DNA from: Paracoccus laeviglucosivorans | Lineage (GTDB): Bacteria; Pseudomonadota; Alphaproteobacteria; Rhodobacterales; Rhodobacteraceae | Assembly: GCF_900182695.1 (NCBI RefSeq) | Contig: NZ_FXTK01000001.1 | Coordinates: 310,001 to 374,000 of the forward strand | Length of the DNA stretch: 64,000 nucleotides | Direction: 5' to 3' | Shown here: positions 8,541-18,275 of the stretch, in pieces | How positions within the stretch are numbered: position 1 is the stretch's first letter | Layout: every line of letters starts with the position of its first letter | Position numbers and translations under genes: made by a program | The notes under the pieces: model-generated | Database searches by the model: none | What the model was told of the DNA's origin: nothing | The model's input: the letters and a program-made list of their open reading frames with translations, nothing else

Positions 8541-9812
8541 TCAGTGCGCAACCCCGGCTGCGACGCTTTCGTCGATGAAGCGGCCTTCCTTGAAACGGTT
8601 CAGGCCGAATTCGGCGGCCAGCGCCCCCGGACGGCCATTCGCCACCAGTTCCGCCATCGCCCAGCCCGAGCCGGGAATGGCCTTGAAGCCGCCGGTGCCC
8701 CAGCCGCAGTTCACGAAAATGCCGCCAACCGGCGTGGTGGACAGGATGGGCGAGCGGTCGCCGGTCATGTCCACGATCCCGCCCCATTGCCGCAGCATCT
8801 TCAGCCGCGACAGCATCGGGAAGGTTTCGACCAGCGCGCGGACGGTTTCCTCGACATGGTGCCAGGAACCGCGCTGCGAATAGTTGTTGAAGCCGTCGGT
8901 GCCGCCGCCGATCACCATCTCGCCCTTGTCGGATTGCGACAGGTAGCCGTGGACGGTGTTGGCCATGATGACCAGATCGCAGCAGGGCTTGATCGGTTCG
9001 CTGACCAGAGCCTGCAGGGCGAGCGATTCAATCGGCAGGCGGAAGCCCGCCATCTCGGCCAGCACCGAGGAGTTGCCCGCCACGATCATCGCCAGCTTGT
9101 CACATTCGATGCGACCCTTGGCGGTGTTCACGGCGCGGACCTGACCATTCGCGGTCTCGACCCCGGTGACTTCGCAGTTCTGGATGATGTCCATGCCCAT
9201 GGCGCTGCACGCCCGCGCATAGCCCCATGCGACCGCATCGTGACGCGCGGTGCCGCCGCGCGGCTGGTAAAGCCCCCCCAGAACCGGATAGCGCGGACCG
9301 TCGATATTGATGATCGGCAGCATTTCCTTGATCTGATGCGGCGTGACCCATTCGGTCGTCACGTCCTGCAACTGGTTCGCGTAAACGGTGCGCTTATAGC
9401 CGCGGATCTCATGCTCGGTCTGGGCCAGCATCAGCAGGCCGCGCGGGCTGAACATGATGTTGTAGTTCAGATCCTGCGACAGGTTTTCATAAAGCTTCAG
9501 CGCCTTGTCATAGATCGCCGCCGACGGGTCCTGCAGATAGTTCGAGCGGATGATGGTCGTATTGCGACCCGTATTGCCGCCGCCCAGCCAGCCCTTTTCG
9601 ATGATCGCAATGTCGGTGATGCCGAAATTCTTGCCAAGGTAATAAGCCGTCGCAAGCCCGTGCCCACCGGCGCCGACGATGACGACCTGATATTTCTTCT
9701 TGGGCTCGGGGCTGGTCCATGCCTTTTTCCAACCGGTATGCAGGCGCATCGCCTCTCGGGCGATGGCAAAGACCGAATACTTGCCGGTGCTGTTCGATGG
9801 GGATGCGGACAT
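8541..9812 (-). CDS. soxB: Sarcosine oxidase beta subunit
   Basis: 423 aa. Carries the FAD-binding Rossmann motif VVIVGAGGHGLATAYYLG near residue 43 and the DAO-family fold. The RGGTARHDAVAWGYA segment near residue 190 contains the His expected to bind FMN covalently in this family. Beta carries the active site where sarcosine is oxidised. The start MSASPSNSTGKYSV at 9812 was chosen because it gives the family length; an upstream in-frame ATG at 9890 adds an unlike segment. It is the first gene of the sox operon, divergent from ccmI across a 205-base spacer. Confidence 0.96.
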   Translation of the reverse strand: MSASPSNSTGKYSVFAIAREAMRLHTGWKKAWTSPEPKKKYQVVIVGAGGHGLATAYYLGKNFGITDIAIIEKGWLGGGNTGRNTTIIRSNYLQDPSAAIYDKALKLYENLSQDLNYNIMFSPRGLLMLAQTEHEIRGYKRTVYANQLQDVTTEWVTPHQIKEMLPIINIDGPRYPVLGGLYQPRGGTARHDAVAWGYARACSAMGMDIIQNCEVTGVETANGQVRAVNTAKGRIECDKLAMIVAGNSSVLAEMAGFRLPIESLALQALVSEPIKPCCDLVIMANTVHGYLSQSDKGEMVIGGGTDGFNNYSQRGSWHHVEETVRALVETFPMLSRLKMLRQWGGIVDMTGDRSPILSTTPVGGIFVNCGWGTGGFKAIPGSGWAMAELVANGRPGALAAEFGLNRFKEGRFIDESVAAGVAH

Positions 9813-10017
9813 GGCTGGACCTTTCGCGACTCGTCGTTCTGCACAGTGCATTTTTACACCGCTTCGGGGCAAGCCGAGTTGCGACGGCAAAATTGTCGGA
9901 ATGCGTCAATGAAAGGCGCAGATGTTCCGCGCAACCAAAGTCCCATGACCACGGGTCTTTGACTTTTTCAGCAGGCACAAAACCGCTATGAACCCGGAAC
10001 GAAAACGGAGTTCGTCG

Positions 10018-11232
10018 ATGTTCTGGATCATATGCGCCGGTTTGACCGCCATTATCGCGGCCTCGATCGCCGCGCCGCTTCTGCGTCGGCGCAGCACGGG
10101 GGACGAGCCCGCTGCCGCATATGACCTGCGCATCTATCGCGACCAGCTGCGCGAGGTGGAGCGTGATCTGGAACGCCGCCTGATCGAACCCGCCGAGGCC
10201 GAGCGGCTGCGCGCCGAAATCGGGCGCAAGGTGCTGACCGCCGACCGCGCGCTGGAACGCGAAAGTGGCGCGCGCCGTGCGCCGGGCGGGCCTGCGGCGG
10301 TTGCGGTGCTGGCCGCGCTGCTGCTGGGCGCGGGCGCGCTTTACTATGAAATCGGTGCGCCGGACAAACCCGACCAGCCCATCGCCCAGCGGATCGCGAT
10401 GGCCCAGCAGGTCTATGACAACCGCCCCACCCAGGCCGAGGCGGAAAAGGTCGCGCCCAAGCCTCAGCGCCCCCCGGTGGACGCCGAATACACCGCCCTG
10501 ATCGACCAGCTTCGCGCCGCAGTCGCCAAGAACCCCGACGATCCACAGGGTCAGGCTCTGCTTGCAATGCACGAGGAACGGCTGGGCAATCTGGTCGCGG
10601 CCAAGAACGCGCAGGCGAAACTGGTGGCCCTGCGGGGGGACAGCGCGACGGCCACCGATCACGCCCAGCTTGCCGCGCTGACCGTCGATGCCGCTGGCGG
10701 TCTGGTCACCCGCGACGCCGAGGCCGAGCTGGCCCGCGCGCTGGAGCTTGAGCCGAAAAACGGTCAGGCCCGCTATCTGTCGGGCTATCTGCAAATCCAG
10801 AACGGACGCCCCGACCGCGCCTTTCCGATCTGGGCAGACCTGTTGGCACAGGGGCCGGAAAGCGCGCCGTGGATGCCGGTTCTGCGCGCTTCGATCGGGG
10901 ATCTGGCGTGGTTCGCGGGTCAGCCCGATTACGTCGCGCCGGAACCCCGCACCCTGCCCGGCCCCGATGCCGACGCCATGGCCGCAGCCGAGGATATGAC
11001 ACCCGAGGAACGCCAGCAGATGGTGGCCGGCATGGTCAAGGGCCTTGAGGAACGGCTGGCCACGCAAGGCGGCACGCCCGACGAATGGGCGCGGCTGATT
11101 TCATCGCTGGTGGTGATCGGACAGAAAGACCACGCGCAGAATATTCTGGCCGAGGCGCGTGGTCGCTTTGCCGGTGCCGCAGACGCGCTGGCCCCCATCG
11201 AGGCGGCTGCACAACAATCGGGGCTGAAATGA
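10018..11232 (+). CDS. ccmI: Cytochrome c biogenesis protein CcmI
   Basis: 404 aa. Starts [16 protein letters not shown], a first membrane helix, followed by a cytoplasmic segment with [22 protein letters not shown], which is characteristic of CcmI/CycH. A second helix lies at about residues 93-113, then a periplasmic TPR region ([24 protein letters not shown]). CcmI holds apocytochrome c for haem ligation by CcmF/H. An ACGGAG ribosome-binding site precedes 10018, preferred over an ATG at 9988. The other ccm genes are not in the window. ruvX follows with an ATGA overlap. Confidence 0.9.
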   Translation: MFWIICAGLTAIIAASIAAPLLRRRSTGDEPAAAYDLRIYRDQLREVERDLERRLIEPAEAERLRAEIGRKVLTADRALERESGARRAPGGPAAVAVLAALLLGAGALYYEIGAPDKPDQPIAQRIAMAQQVYDNRPTQAEAEKVAPKPQRPPVDAEYTALIDQLRAAVAKNPDDPQGQALLAMHEERLGNLVAAKNAQAKLVALRGDSATATDHAQLAALTVDAAGGLVTRDAEAELARALELEPKNGQARYLSGYLQIQNGRPDRAFPIWADLLAQGPESAPWMPVLRASIGDLAWFAGQPDYVAPEPRTLPGPDADAMAAAEDMTPEERQQMVAGMVKGLEERLATQGGTPDEWARLISSLVVIGQKDHAQNILAEARGRFAGAADALAPIEAAAQQSGLK

Positions 11233-11696
11233 TCTACGCCACAATCGAGGAATTCGCCGCCATTCTGCCCCGCGCAGGAGCCTTGGCAGGGCTGGACCTG
11301 GGAACCAAGACCATCGGCGTGGCGGTCAGCGACGGGCTACGCTCGGTCGCGTCGCCGCTGACCACGATCCGGCGCGAGAAATTCACGCTCGATGCCAATG
11401 CGCTGCTGAAGATTGCCGAGGAACGGGCGCTTGTCGGTCTGGTGCTGGGCCTGCCCCGCAACATGGACGGAACCGAGGGGCCGCGCGCGCAATCGACCCG
11501 CGCCTTTGCCCGGAATCTGGAACGGCTGACACCTTTGGCGATCACCTTCTGGGACGAACGCCTGTCCACCGTGGCCGCCGAACGCGCGCTGCTGGAGGCG
11601 GATACATCGCGCAAGCGCCGCGCCGAGGTCATCGACCATGTGGCGGCGGGCTATATCCTGCAAGGCGCGCTGGACCGGCTGCGCTATCTGGGATGA
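11229..11696 (+). CDS. ruvX: RuvX/YqgF family putative Holliday-junction resolvase (pre-16S rRNA nuclease)
   Basis: 155 aa. The RNase-H-like fold is visible: [18 protein letters not shown] with the first catalytic Asp near residue 23, [15 protein letters not shown] in the middle, and [13 protein letters not shown] plus the C-terminal [14 protein letters not shown] carrying the remaining acids. The family is implicated in 5' maturation of 16S rRNA in E. coli and has been proposed as a Holliday-junction resolvase. The ATG overlaps the ccmI stop (ATGA), and its own stop overlaps the next gene in another ATGA. Confidence 0.93.
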   Translation: MIYATIEEFAAILPRAGALAGLDLGTKTIGVAVSDGLRSVASPLTTIRREKFTLDANALLKIAEERALVGLVLGLPRNMDGTEGPRAQSTRAFARNLERLTPLAITFWDERLSTVAAERALLEADTSRKRRAEVIDHVAAGYILQGALDRLRYLG

Positions 11697-11866
11697 TCCA
11701 AAGCCCCTGCATCAACATCTGCCAGATCGACCCCGAGAGCGGGCTGTGCGTCGGCTGCCTGCGCAGTCTGGACGAAATCGCCCGCTGGGGCGGCATGTCT
11801 GATAAGGAAAGGCAGGCGATCATGGACCGCCTGCCCGAACGTCGCGCCGGGTTGCCCCGGCGCTAA
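11693..11866 (+). CDS. DUF1289 small Cys-rich protein
   Basis: 57 aa starting [19 protein letters not shown]. It contains four cysteines (CINIC and CVGC) spaced C-x3-C-x8-C-x2-C and the family motif [14 protein letters not shown]. This fits DUF1289, a short protein family thought to bind metal, perhaps a zinc or iron-sulphur centre; the role is unknown. Its ATG overlaps the ruvX stop, so it is the third gene of a tightly coupled ccmI-ruvX-DUF1289 unit. Confidence 0.9.
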   Translation: MIQSPCINICQIDPESGLCVGCLRSLDEIARWGGMSDKERQAIMDRLPERRAGLPRR

Positions 11867-11870
11867 GTGC

Positions 11871-14021
11871 TTACATCTTGAACGACCAGAAGAACGTTTC
11901 GCCCGACGAGTCATCCACACCGTCATTGTCGGTCACGACATAGACCGTGCCATCGGGGGCGATCGCCATGCCTTCGACCTTGTCCTGAACGTAGCCGTTC
12001 CACTGTTTCAGGTCGGGGATCAGGTCGCGGACGACGTTCTTGGTCACGACCGGCAGATCGCCACCCAGTGCAACCGGCTTCAGATCCGCCAGCGCAACCG
12101 AGGTGATGGTCTTCAGCTTGGCGGCCTGACCGATCAGGTTGTCACGCTCGACCAGATACATGTTGTCGCCGTGGATCGCGATTTCCGACAGACCGACCCA
12201 GCCTTCGCCCGATTCCAGCGGATAGCGAACGCCAGTCCACTCGCCCGAGGTCGGGTTGAAGTTCAGAAGTTTGGTCTGACCTTTGGGATCGTCTTTCCAT
12301 TCGCGCTGAACGGCCATCCACAGGCTGCCATCGGCGGCCAATGCGATGCCTTCCAGACCGAAACGGGTCGAACCGGCGACCAGATCGGCGGGCAGTTCGA
12401 TCTGCTGCTGGATCGCGCCTTCGGCGTTCACGTGCAGGATCTGGTGCGGGATTTCCTTTTCCGGGTTCCCTTCGCTGGCCAGCCAGAAGCCGCCCTGACC
12501 GTCGGCGGTGATGCCTTCCAGGTCGATCTTCTCAGCCGGTTGACCATCCTTGGTCACGATGATCTTGTTCGTGATCTTGGCGGGCGTGGTGCCGGCTTCG
12601 ACGCGGTAGATCGCGGGCGCAGATCCAAAGACGCTGTCGCTGATCGCGTAAAGCACGGCCGGATCGGTCGGATCGACGGTCAGGCCCGACAAGGCGGCCC
12701 AGCCCAGAACCTCATCCGAGGCAATGGTCGGATAGGCCGGGGTGCCTTCGGCGCGTTCGAAGATCATGACATGGGCGCGGGCAGCGCCGTCTTCGCCCAG
12801 ATCAGTTTCGTTGGCGCTGGCAAACAGGTTGCGCGCCGGGATGGCGACCAGACCTTCGGGACCGATACCCGAGGGCAGGACCTGTTTCAGCACCGGCTGC
12901 GCAGGGGTCGCGACGTCGTAGACCGCGATGGCGCTGCCGCGCTCGGAACCCACGAACAGCAGTTTCTGGCCGTCGAACTCGGCGAATTTCAGCGCCTCGG
13001 GCTCGACGCCTTTCTTGTCGGAGCGCTTCTCGGGGTAGTGGCCGATCTTGATCAGCTCATGCTCGAAAGCGGCAGCCGATTCATTGACCACGGTGCCGTC
13101 GCGGTTCCAGATGGTGAACCCGCGCGAGCCGCCCTTGTAGTCGCCTTCGTTGGCGGTGGCGAAGTGGTCGTTGTCGATCCACGACACGGTATCGGGTTCA
13201 CGCGGAACCGCTTTCAGGCTGCTGGTGAAATCCAGCTTGCCGTCACGCTCGGTATCGATGCCGTCCAGATCAACCGTGCCCGCGCTGAAATGCGACGCGA
13301 TCTTGCCATCGGCGCCAATGACGGCGATGTGGTTGTTTTCCTGCATCGTGACGACCAGATCGCCGTTGTCGTTGAAATCGACATATTCGGGTTCCGGGTC
13401 ATCGCCACCTTCGGCGGCAAGGCCGGTCAGTTGGATCTCTTCCTTGGCGGCGCAGTCGATCTGGCCGTCCTTGATCGGCAGGCGCACCACGAAACCGGCG
13501 GGCATCTGCGGCAGCGCGCCGTCGTTCACTTCTTCGTCGCGCTGGTTTTCGATCGCGATGGCGATCATGTCACCCTTGGGCGACAACGCGACCGAATCCG
13601 GCTGACCGCCCAGATCGCAATTGGCCACGACCTTCATCGTGTCCAGATCGACCGTGCGCAAAAAGCCCGAGGGCTTGGTCAGGTCTTCGGTCGTATCCAC
13701 GCCGACGAAAGCCATCTTGTTCAGCACGACGGTGGTGGTCGGCTGACCATCGACCGTGACGTTGCCCAAGGGCTTCGGCGCTTTGGGGTCGGTGATATCG
13801 ATCATGCCGATCGCACCCAGCGGCGCGTCCGAATAGATCAGTTCCATGCCATCGGCCGTCGCGGTCATGATCTCGGCCGAGGTTTCGCGGGCGCGATCTT
13901 CGCCTTCCGCCATGTTATCCACGGTGGCAAAGCTGGAGATGCGGTTAAATACCGGCTCGGCGGCGGCGGGCATCGCGGCAGCGAGCGCCAGAAGCGAGCA
14001 AAATGTCAGACGAAACGTCAT
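11871..14021 (-). CDS. Secreted two-domain protein: choice-of-anchor I propeller plus phytase-like esterase
   Basis: 716 aa with a Sec signal peptide (residues 1-21, ending AAAE). The N-terminal half resembles the choice-of-anchor I / LVIVD propeller family, with repeats such as GMIDITDPKAPKPLG and EPEYVDFNDNGDLVVTMQENN. The C-terminal part from about residue 430 carries esterase-like-activity-of-phytase features (LSGLTVDPTDPAVLYAISDS, EGITADGQGGFWLASEGNP, VEGMAIAPDGTVYVVTDNDG). The protein should be periplasmic or extracellular and may release phosphate or act on phosphorylated substrates, but no substrate can be read from sequence. A Pho-box-like repeat lies 73 bases upstream of its start. 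A second, shorter phytase-like gene lies at 32940. Confidence 0.85.
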   Translation of the reverse strand: MTFRLTFCSLLALAAAMPAAAEPVFNRISSFATVDNMAEGEDRARETSAEIMTATADGMELIYSDAPLGAIGMIDITDPKAPKPLGNVTVDGQPTTTVVLNKMAFVGVDTTEDLTKPSGFLRTVDLDTMKVVANCDLGGQPDSVALSPKGDMIAIAIENQRDEEVNDGALPQMPAGFVVRLPIKDGQIDCAAKEEIQLTGLAAEGGDDPEPEYVDFNDNGDLVVTMQENNHIAVIGADGKIASHFSAGTVDLDGIDTERDGKLDFTSSLKAVPREPDTVSWIDNDHFATANEGDYKGGSRGFTIWNRDGTVVNESAAAFEHELIKIGHYPEKRSDKKGVEPEALKFAEFDGQKLLFVGSERGSAIAVYDVATPAQPVLKQVLPSGIGPEGLVAIPARNLFASANETDLGEDGAARAHVMIFERAEGTPAYPTIASDEVLGWAALSGLTVDPTDPAVLYAISDSVFGSAPAIYRVEAGTTPAKITNKIIVTKDGQPAEKIDLEGITADGQGGFWLASEGNPEKEIPHQILHVNAEGAIQQQIELPADLVAGSTRFGLEGIALAADGSLWMAVQREWKDDPKGQTKLLNFNPTSGEWTGVRYPLESGEGWVGLSEIAIHGDNMYLVERDNLIGQAAKLKTITSVALADLKPVALGGDLPVVTKNVVRDLIPDLKQWNGYVQDKVEGMAIAPDGTVYVVTDNDGVDDSSGETFFWSFKM

Positions 14022-14093
14022 AAGTCCCTCAAGGATGGTGGGAAAATCCTTGGGCGGTTTGCTTGCCCCCTGTAACGGGGTGTTGTCGCGGCG

Positions 14094-14111
14094 GTGACTG
14101 TTTTGTGACGT
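14094..14111 (-). promoter_or_regulatory. Candidate Pho box upstream of phytase-like gene
   Basis: On the minus strand the sequence reads acgtcac-aaaa-cagtcac: two 7-mers sharing GTCAC at 11-base spacing with an A-rich spacer, close to the PhoB consensus CTGTCATAWAWCTGTCAY. It lies 73-90 bases before the start at 14021, in the correct orientation, directly after the cbpM stop codon. Confidence 0.45.
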
Positions 14112-14459
14112 TTAGTTACGAACCACGACACGAACCTCGTGGATCGCGGTTTTCAGGCGTGCCCGCGTCTCGGCAGGCTCGCGCGCTACCGCATCAAGGA
14201 TCGCGTGCATGTCGCCACGCAACCCGTGAAGCTGATCGACAAGCGACAAGACCAGCGACAGCGCCTCTTCGTCCAGGTGATAGCCTTCGGCCAGATCGAC
14301 CACCAATTGCAGCCGGGCGATGTCCAGTTCGCGAAACAGCGGGCCGGTCGCGGATTGCACCGGCACAACGACGCCTGCACGGATATAGCTCTCAAGCTGG
14401 GTCGCCTGCAGCTCAGGCAGTTCAGCCAACGTCTCGGTCAGGGTATAGCGACGGGTCAT
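14112..14459 (-). CDS. cbpM: CbpM-type modulator of the DnaJ-like chaperone CbpA
   Basis: 115 aa. Begins with a MerR-like segment (YTLTETLAELPELQATQLESYIRAGVVVPV) followed by a helix-rich region (LFRELDIARLQLVVDLAEGYHLDEEALSLVLSLVDQLHGLRGDMHAI), the pattern of CbpM. CbpM binds the J domain of CbpA and inhibits it. Its ATG overlaps the cbpA stop by 4 bases on the same strand, matching the known cbpA-cbpM pair. Confidence 0.88.
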   Translation of the reverse strand: MTRRYTLTETLAELPELQATQLESYIRAGVVVPVQSATGPLFRELDIARLQLVVDLAEGYHLDEEALSLVLSLVDQLHGLRGDMHAILDAVAREPAETRARLKTAIHEVRVVVRN

Positions 14460-15361
14460 CGGACGCCCCTTGGATCATATGCGTTGTCCTGACGCCAATT
14501 CTCCATGAAGCGGGCCAGTTCCTCATCCACGCGCGGGGGCATGACGATTTTCAGCACGACATGCTGATCGCCGCGCCGCCCCCCCTCGCCCTTGAGGCCG
14601 CGCCCTTTCAGCCGCAGCTTCTGACCCGAGCTTGCGCCGCGCGGGATCGTCAGCATCACCGCGCCGTCAATCGTCTCGGCCTCGACCTTACCGCCCAGCA
14701 CGGCTTCGTCGATGGTGATGGGCAGGGTGGTTTCCACATCGTCGCCGTCGCGCCGCCAGTCGGGATCATCGCTGATCACCAGAGTCAGCAGCGCATCGCC
14801 GGGTTGGCCGTCCCCGTAACCTGACGCGCCCTTGCCGCGCAGCCGGATGATCTGACCATCGCGCGCGCCTTCGGGGATCTTCACCTCAAGCACAGCGCCG
14901 TCCGGCATGGTGATGCGCTGCGACCCGCCGCGCGCCGCCGTCATGAAGTCGATTTCCAGCGTGAACCGCTGATCCTGACCGCGCATGTCAAAACTTCGCG
15001 CGCCCGCGCGCCGCTGGGCCCCGCCCTGCCCGAACAGGTCGGAAAACACGTCCGACAGATCGTCGAAATCCGGTGCCCCCTGACGATAGGGATTGTCGCC
15101 CGCCTGCGCATAGTCGCGGTAATAATGCCGCTGACGTTCCTGACCCGAGGCGTCGATCTGGCCCTTGTCGAACCGCGCCCGCTGCTCGGCGTCTTTCAGC
15201 AGATCATAGGCCGAGGATGCGGCCTTGAACCGCTCATGCGCCGCGGGATCGGGGTTCAGGTCGGGATGGTCGGTCTTGGCGATGCGGCGATAGGCTTTCT
15301 TGATATCGTCCTGCGTGGCCGTCTTGCTCAGCCCCAGCGCCTTGTAGGGATCATCGGCCAT
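14456..15361 (-). CDS. cbpA: CbpA-like DnaJ-class co-chaperone
   Basis: 301 aa. The N-terminal J domain contains the HPD motif (AKTDHPDLNPDP, near residue 32). After a Gly-rich linker comes the DnaJ C-terminal substrate-binding region (ITMPDGAVLEVKIPEGARDGQIIRLRGKG and PRGASSGQKLRLKGRGLKG). There is no Cys-rich zinc finger, so it is CbpA-type, not DnaJ. It should stimulate DnaK ATPase and bind unfolded proteins. It is coupled to cbpM downstream. Confidence 0.9.
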   Translation of the reverse strand: MADDPYKALGLSKTATQDDIKKAYRRIAKTDHPDLNPDPAAHERFKAASSAYDLLKDAEQRARFDKGQIDASGQERQRHYYRDYAQAGDNPYRQGAPDFDDLSDVFSDLFGQGGAQRRAGARSFDMRGQDQRFTLEIDFMTAARGGSQRITMPDGAVLEVKIPEGARDGQIIRLRGKGASGYGDGQPGDALLTLVISDDPDWRRDGDDVETTLPITIDEAVLGGKVEAETIDGAVMLTIPRGASSGQKLRLKGRGLKGEGGRRGDQHVVLKIVMPPRVDEELARFMENWRQDNAYDPRGVR

Positions 15362-15505
15362 CGCCGTTCCGTCCTTTCACGTCTTATCGGGCAAACGCGG
15401 CCAAGGCCGCTGCCGTTCCGCCTATGGGACACAAGCCGGGGATGTTTGTCCAGATTTCGCGAATGCAGGGGGCAGCGCAAAAGCGGGCATGTCCCCCGGC
15501 CCGAA

Positions 15506-15522
15506 GGCCCCTTGATGGGGCC
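15506..15522 (-). terminator. Possible weak hairpin downstream of mogA
   Basis: A GC-only 6-bp stem (ggcccc / ggggcc) with a 5-base loop lies 13 bases past the mogA stop. No T-run follows on the minus strand, so this is only a candidate terminator. Confidence 0.3.
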
Positions 15523-15534
15523 GCACGGGTCGGA

Positions 15535-16056
15535 TCACGCGCCGGGACGGAACGCCTTGATCCGTGCGGGATCGGTTTCGATCCGCGCCGCGCCGATCAG
15601 ATCAAGGCAATAGGGCACGGCGGCAAAGACCGCGTCCAGACAGGTCGCAATGGCCGAGGGCTTGCCGGGAATGGTGATCATCAGCGTGCGCCCGCGAATG
15701 CCTGCCGTCTGGCGCGACAGGATGGCGGTAGGCACCTCGCGCAGGCTGGCGCGGCGCATCTCCTCGCCAAAGCCGGGCAGTTCCTTTTCCATTACATCGG
15801 CCATGGCTTCGGGTGTCTCGTCACGCGGGGCCGGGCCGGTGCCCCCGGTGATCAGGATCAGGTCGCTGGTCTTGCACAATTCGCGCAGCTTGTCGGCGAC
15901 GCCTGCGCGACCATCCGGCACAATGACGCGGCTGATGTCCATGGGCGACGTGATGGTGGCGCGCAGCCATGCCTCGGCCCCCGGTCCGCCCTTATCCTCA
16001 TAGACCCCGGCAAAGGCGCGGTCGGATACGGTGACGATGGCGATGCGTGCGGTCAT
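15535..16056 (-). CDS. mogA: Molybdopterin adenylyltransferase (MogA/MoaB family)
   Basis: 173 aa. Shows the MoCF-binding fold: IAIVTVSDRAFAGVYEDKGGPG at the N-terminus, then LILITGGTGPAPRDETPEAM with the GGTG and D.TPEA motifs, and TLMITIPGKPSAIATCLDAVF with the PG.P motif. It should activate molybdopterin by adenylation before molybdenum insertion. The GVYEDKGGP segment favours MogA-like enzymes. It lies 49 bases after argG, with a terminator between them, so it is probably transcribed separately. Confidence 0.88.
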   Translation of the reverse strand: MTARIAIVTVSDRAFAGVYEDKGGPGAEAWLRATITSPMDISRVIVPDGRAGVADKLRELCKTSDLILITGGTGPAPRDETPEAMADVMEKELPGFGEEMRRASLREVPTAILSRQTAGIRGRTLMITIPGKPSAIATCLDAVFAAVPYCLDLIGAARIETDPARIKAFRPGA

Positions 16057-16075
16057 GGCGGCCCCCGATGAAAAA

Positions 16076-16098
16076 GGCCGCGAGGGTTGCTCGCGGCC
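16076..16098 (-). terminator. Rho-independent terminator of argG
   Basis: A perfect 9-bp stem (ggccgcgag / ctcgcggcc) with a 5-base loop follows the argG stop. On the minus strand it runs into TTTTT (complement of aaaaa at 16071-16075). Confidence 0.9.
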
Positions 16099-16105
16099 AT
16101 TTCGC

Positions 16106-17335
16106 TTACTTGGAAACGCGGGCGTTGCGCGTCGCGATCAGCTTCAGGCGCAGCGCGTTCAGCTTGATGAAGCCCGCCGCGTCCTTTTGGTCATAGGCGC
16201 CGGCATCTTCTTCAAAGGTGACGTGCTTTTCGCTGTAAAGCGAATGGTCCGACCAGCGACCGACGCAGGTGGCCAGACCCTTGTAAAGCTTCAGACGCAC
16301 GGTGCCGGTGACGTGTTCCTGCGACTTGTCGATCAGCGCCTGCAGCATCTCGCGCTCGGGGCTGAACCAGAAGCCGTTATAGATCAGCTCGGCATAGCGC
16401 GGCATGATCGAATCCTTCAGGTGGCCAGCGCCTGCATCCAGCGTGATCTGTTCGATGCCGCGATGCGCCTCCAGCAGGACGGTGCCGCCGGGGGTTTCAT
16501 AGATGCCGCGCGACTTCATGCCGACAAAGCGGTTTTCCACGAAGTCCAGGCGACCGATGCCGTGCTTGCCGCCCAGTTCGTTCAGCTTGGTCAGGATCGT
16601 CGCGGGGCTCATCGCCTCGCCATTGATCGCGGTCGCGTCGCCACGCTCGAAGGTGACTTCGATATATTCGGGCTCGTTCGGCGCTTCCTCGGGGGACACG
16701 GTGCGCTGATAGACGTATTCCGGCGCCTGTTCGGCCGGGTTTTCCAGTGCCTTGCCCTCACTGCTGGTATGCAGCAGGTTCGCATCGACGCTGAAGGGGG
16801 CTTCGCCACGCTTGTCCTTGGCGATCGGGATCTGGTTCGCCTCGGCGAATTCCAGCAGCTTGGTGCGCGACGACAGATCCCATTCCCGCCACGGCGCGAT
16901 CACCCGGATCGAGGGGTCCAGCGCATAGGCCGAAAGTTCGAACCGGACCTGATCATTGCCCTTGCCGGTCGCGCCATGCGCCACGGCATCGGCGCCGTGC
17001 TTATGCGCGATCTCGACCAAGTGCTTGGAGATCAGCGGACGCGCGATCGACGTGCCCAGCAGATACAGCCCTTCGTAAAGCGCGTTGGCGCGGAACATCG
17101 GGAACACGAAGTCGCGCACGAATTCTTCGCGCACATCGACGATGTGGATGTTTTCCGCCTTGATGCCCAGCAGTTCCGCCTTGGCGCGGGCGGGTTCCAA
17201 CTCCTCGCCCTGCCCCAGATCGGCGGTAAAGGTGATGACCTCGCAGCCATATTCGGTCTGAAGCCATTTCAGGATGATCGAGGTATCCAGCCCCCCCGAA
17301 TAGGCAAGGACGACTTTCTTCGGCGCGTCGGTCAT
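16106..17335 (-). CDS. argG: Argininosuccinate synthase
   Basis: 409 aa starting [20 protein letters not shown], with the N-type ATP pyrophosphatase PP-motif AYSGGLDTS at residues 10-18. Other signature segments are [12 protein letters not shown] and [12 protein letters not shown]. The enzyme joins citrulline and aspartate using ATP in arginine synthesis. Start 17335 is the family start; in-frame ATGs upstream (to 17641) only add unlike sequence overlapping the divergent gene. It is a single-gene unit ending in a strong terminator. Confidence 0.97.
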   Translation of the reverse strand: MTDAPKKVVLAYSGGLDTSIILKWLQTEYGCEVITFTADLGQGEELEPARAKAELLGIKAENIHIVDVREEFVRDFVFPMFRANALYEGLYLLGTSIARPLISKHLVEIAHKHGADAVAHGATGKGNDQVRFELSAYALDPSIRVIAPWREWDLSSRTKLLEFAEANQIPIAKDKRGEAPFSVDANLLHTSSEGKALENPAEQAPEYVYQRTVSPEEAPNEPEYIEVTFERGDATAINGEAMSPATILTKLNELGGKHGIGRLDFVENRFVGMKSRGIYETPGGTVLLEAHRGIEQITLDAGAGHLKDSIMPRYAELIYNGFWFSPEREMLQALIDKSQEHVTGTVRLKLYKGLATCVGRWSDHSLYSEKHVTFEEDAGAYDQKDAAGFIKLNALRLKLIATRNARVSK

Positions 17336-17438
17336 GCGGTTAACCCTCATTGGAATTTCGGAGGGGAATAGGCCCATTCGCCGGTTGTCACAAGAGGAAG
17401 GGGTCACTAATCCTTCATCCGGCGCGGTTTCGTCGGGG

Positions 17439-18254
17439 ATGGGCATGGCAGCGACAAACCCTATCGGCACGATTGAGCTTTTGCGCGGTATTCTGACACA
17501 GCCGATGCAACGCCCCGGCGCGCTTTTGCGCATTGCCGGGGCCATCTGGCTGGTGCAATTCCCGTCCTTTCTAAGTGCAGAAGCCGTGCTGCCGACCGAT
17601 GGGCTGATCCTGATGGGCATGACGCCCGGACCGCTGACCACGGCCGTCGCGGTGCTGGTCGCACTGATGGTCTATATTGGCACGGCATGGGCTGCCGTCG
17701 GCTGGCACCGCCTGACCATCATGCAGGAAAAACCCGGCCTGATCGCGCCGCAGCCACACATGGGCCGGGTGCTGGACTATTTCGTTCGCGGCATCGCGCT
17801 TTCCGTCATCACCTGGCTGCCGATCCTGATGCTGGCGGGCTTTGCGGCGGTGGTCCTGCCTCCGGGTTTTCTGCTGGGACCGCGCGGTGCAGTCCTGATC
17901 CCCGGCGCTTTTCTGGCCATCTGGCTGACGCTGCGCCTGTGTCCCTGGCTGGTCAGCGGCGCTGTCAATGACCGCCTGAGCCTGGGTGAAAGCTGGCGGA
18001 CGACCGCGCCGATTTCCAAGGCGCTGGCCGGATTATCGGTGCTGGGCATCATCGCCTATGCCATCGTGGTGGGCCTGCTGACATGGGCCGGGATGTCGGT
18101 GGGCGACGATCAGGGCTATTACATTTCGGACACGGCCATGTTCGGCATGGCGGTTTTGGCCTGTGCGGTTTTCTTCGTGTTTTTCGTGATCTGTATCTCG
18201 GCGTTCAACACGGTCTACACGGTCGCACGCGCCGCCCCCTTGCCAAGCGCCTGA
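17439..18254 (+). CDS. Polytopic membrane protein of unknown function
   Basis: 271 aa with about six hydrophobic segments (near residues 28-45, 62-85, 110-140, 145-165, 195-220 and 235-258). A short amphipathic N-terminus ([27 protein letters not shown]) precedes the first helix. No family motif is recognised. The frame is open from 17334, but that part overlaps the argG start region on the other strand, so the internal ATG at 17439 (or 17445) is preferred; neither has a strong ribosome-binding site. ilvA follows within 25 bases and may be co-transcribed. Confidence 0.65.
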   Translation: MGMAATNPIGTIELLRGILTQPMQRPGALLRIAGAIWLVQFPSFLSAEAVLPTDGLILMGMTPGPLTTAVAVLVALMVYIGTAWAAVGWHRLTIMQEKPGLIAPQPHMGRVLDYFVRGIALSVITWLPILMLAGFAAVVLPPGFLLGPRGAVLIPGAFLAIWLTLRLCPWLVSGAVNDRLSLGESWRTTAPISKALAGLSVLGIIAYAIVVGLLTWAGMSVGDDQGYYISDTAMFGMAVLACAVFFVFFVICISAFNTVYTVARAAPLPSA

Positions 18255-18275
18255 TTTCGCGCGATGGGCTGGGGC

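Noticed and set aside
12171..14075. A 634-codon plus-strand open frame opposite the phytase-like gene
   Set aside because: No recognisable domain or start signal; the opposite strand has a signal peptide and clear family motifs.
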